Shown one piece after another: positions 63,884-64,000 of a stretch of 64,000 bases of DNA. The stretch's first letter is position 1. Every line of letters starts with the position of its first letter. The translations under genes were made by a program, and so were the position numbers. The notes beneath the pieces are model-generated. The model saw only the letters and a list, made by a program, of their open reading frames with translations, made no database searches and was not told the origin of the DNA. Origin of the DNA: an uncultured Mogibacterium sp. (GTDB lineage Bacteria; Bacillota; Clostridia; Peptostreptococcales; Anaerovoracaceae). Location of the stretch: NCBI RefSeq assembly GCF_938041965.1, contig NZ_CALISE010000022.1:58333-122332 (forward strand), in the 5' to 3' direction.

Positions 63884-63915
63884 ATATAACCCTCTCTCGA
63901 GAGCAACACAATAGA

Positions 63916-63924
63916 ATTATATCA
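63916..63924 (-). promoter_or_regulatory. Extended -10 promoter of radC
   Basis: The minus strand reads TGATATAAT, a perfect TGnTATAAT extended -10, 33 bases before the radC start. A weak TTGTTG lies 17 bases upstream. Confidence 0.6.
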
Positions 63925-63952
63925 AAACACCCTGTCTGCAACAAGTGATATG

Positions 63953-63986
63953 TACCCTCTTTACTGGACACCCAGTAAGGAGGGTA
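63953..63986 (+). repeat. 15-bp inverted repeat that buries a ribosome-binding site
   Basis: TACCCTCTTTACTGG and CCAGTAAGGAGGGTA pair over 15 bases with one T-G pair and an ACAC loop. The right arm contains the AAGGAGGG ribosome site for the ATG at 63992, so in a read-through RNA the site would be hidden, while a transcript starting inside the stem would expose it. Confidence 0.75.
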
Positions 63987-63991
63987 TTTTC

Positions 63992-64000
63992 ATGCGTTAC
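63992..64000 (+). CDS. Start of a plus-strand frame, probable transposase (3 codons visible)
   Basis: An ATG with AAGGAGGG 7 bases upstream begins Met-Arg-Tyr and runs off the window. The strong ribosome site and the hairpin context favour a real gene. Calling it a transposase rests on the terminal hairpin and the MRY beginning, both weak evidence. Confidence 0.35.

Larger units (their letters stand above)
63946..64000 (+). mobile_element. Left end of a probable insertion sequence (IS3-like), cut by window edge
   Basis: From TGATATGTACCC at 63946 the sequence changes character. A 15-base-pair inverted repeat is followed by AAGGAGGG and, 7 bases on, an ATG (63992) that opens a frame reading Met-Arg-Tyr to the end. 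Many IS3-type transposase first frames begin MRY. IS left ends often carry such a hairpin just inside the terminus. Only 55 bases are visible, so family and boundaries are tentative. Confidence 0.4.

Overview
The window is a dense block of core chromosomal genes from a low-GC Gram-positive anaerobe, most likely a member of the Clostridia. Pointers are a PolC-type replicase, RNase Y, the rnc-smc-ftsY order, the rimP-nusA-ylxR-infB-rbfA-nrnA-truB-ribF order, a pyrH-frr-uppS-cdsA-dxr-rseP-ispG-polC operon, a HrcA-type CIRCE operator and the polar sigma-A promoters. An Anaerovoracaceae/Mogibacterium-like lineage is a guess that the sequence does not prove. All but two genes lie on the minus strand, so transcription runs from high to low coordinates. 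No gap between genes exceeds 300 bases, and I saw no rRNA, tRNA or CRISPR.

Read in transcription order, the right end starts with the left tip of an apparent insertion sequence (63.95-64 kb). Then come radC, a MinD-like ATPase, rny, a cysteine desulfurase with thiI, and sppA. Next is the envelope/translation operon pyrH, frr, uppS, cdsA, dxr, rseP and ispG, ending in polC (47.6-57.2 kb). The rimP-to-ribF translation operon follows (39.4-47.4 kb). Between ribF and rpsO-pnp, which are adjacent in many Firmicutes, sits a tightly packed cassette: a VWA/metallopeptidase-like protein, a MoxR-type AAA+ ATPase, a BspA-type leucine-rich-repeat protein, a DUF1275 membrane protein and an AlkD-like protein.

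After pnp come a DUF2207 membrane protein and lemA, then ppx and ppk (polyphosphate breakdown and synthesis) with a CmpB-like membrane protein. IleS and RlmN follow, then the lipid/RNA/chromosome run plsX-rnc-smc-ftsY-der, a fused plsY-gpsA, miaB, an M50 protease and clpB. The left end has an alpha/beta hydrolase-like protein, a divergent GntR regulator, nth, trmL, and the lower-glycolysis genes gap, pgk and tpiA (tpiA is cut by the window edge).

The most unusual observations are these. (1) PolC has lost the embedded DEDD proofreading exonuclease but keeps a complete-looking PHP metal site. (2) The VWA-MoxR-LRR cassette is inserted into the translation operon. (3) PlsY and GpsA are one polypeptide. 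(4) IleS carries a rearranged HIGH motif (GIHH) of the kind linked to very high mupirocin tolerance. (5) Several enzymes have altered key motifs: a hydrolase without its nucleophile, a shortened ClpB D2 segment, and GAPDH with changed NAD-site residues.
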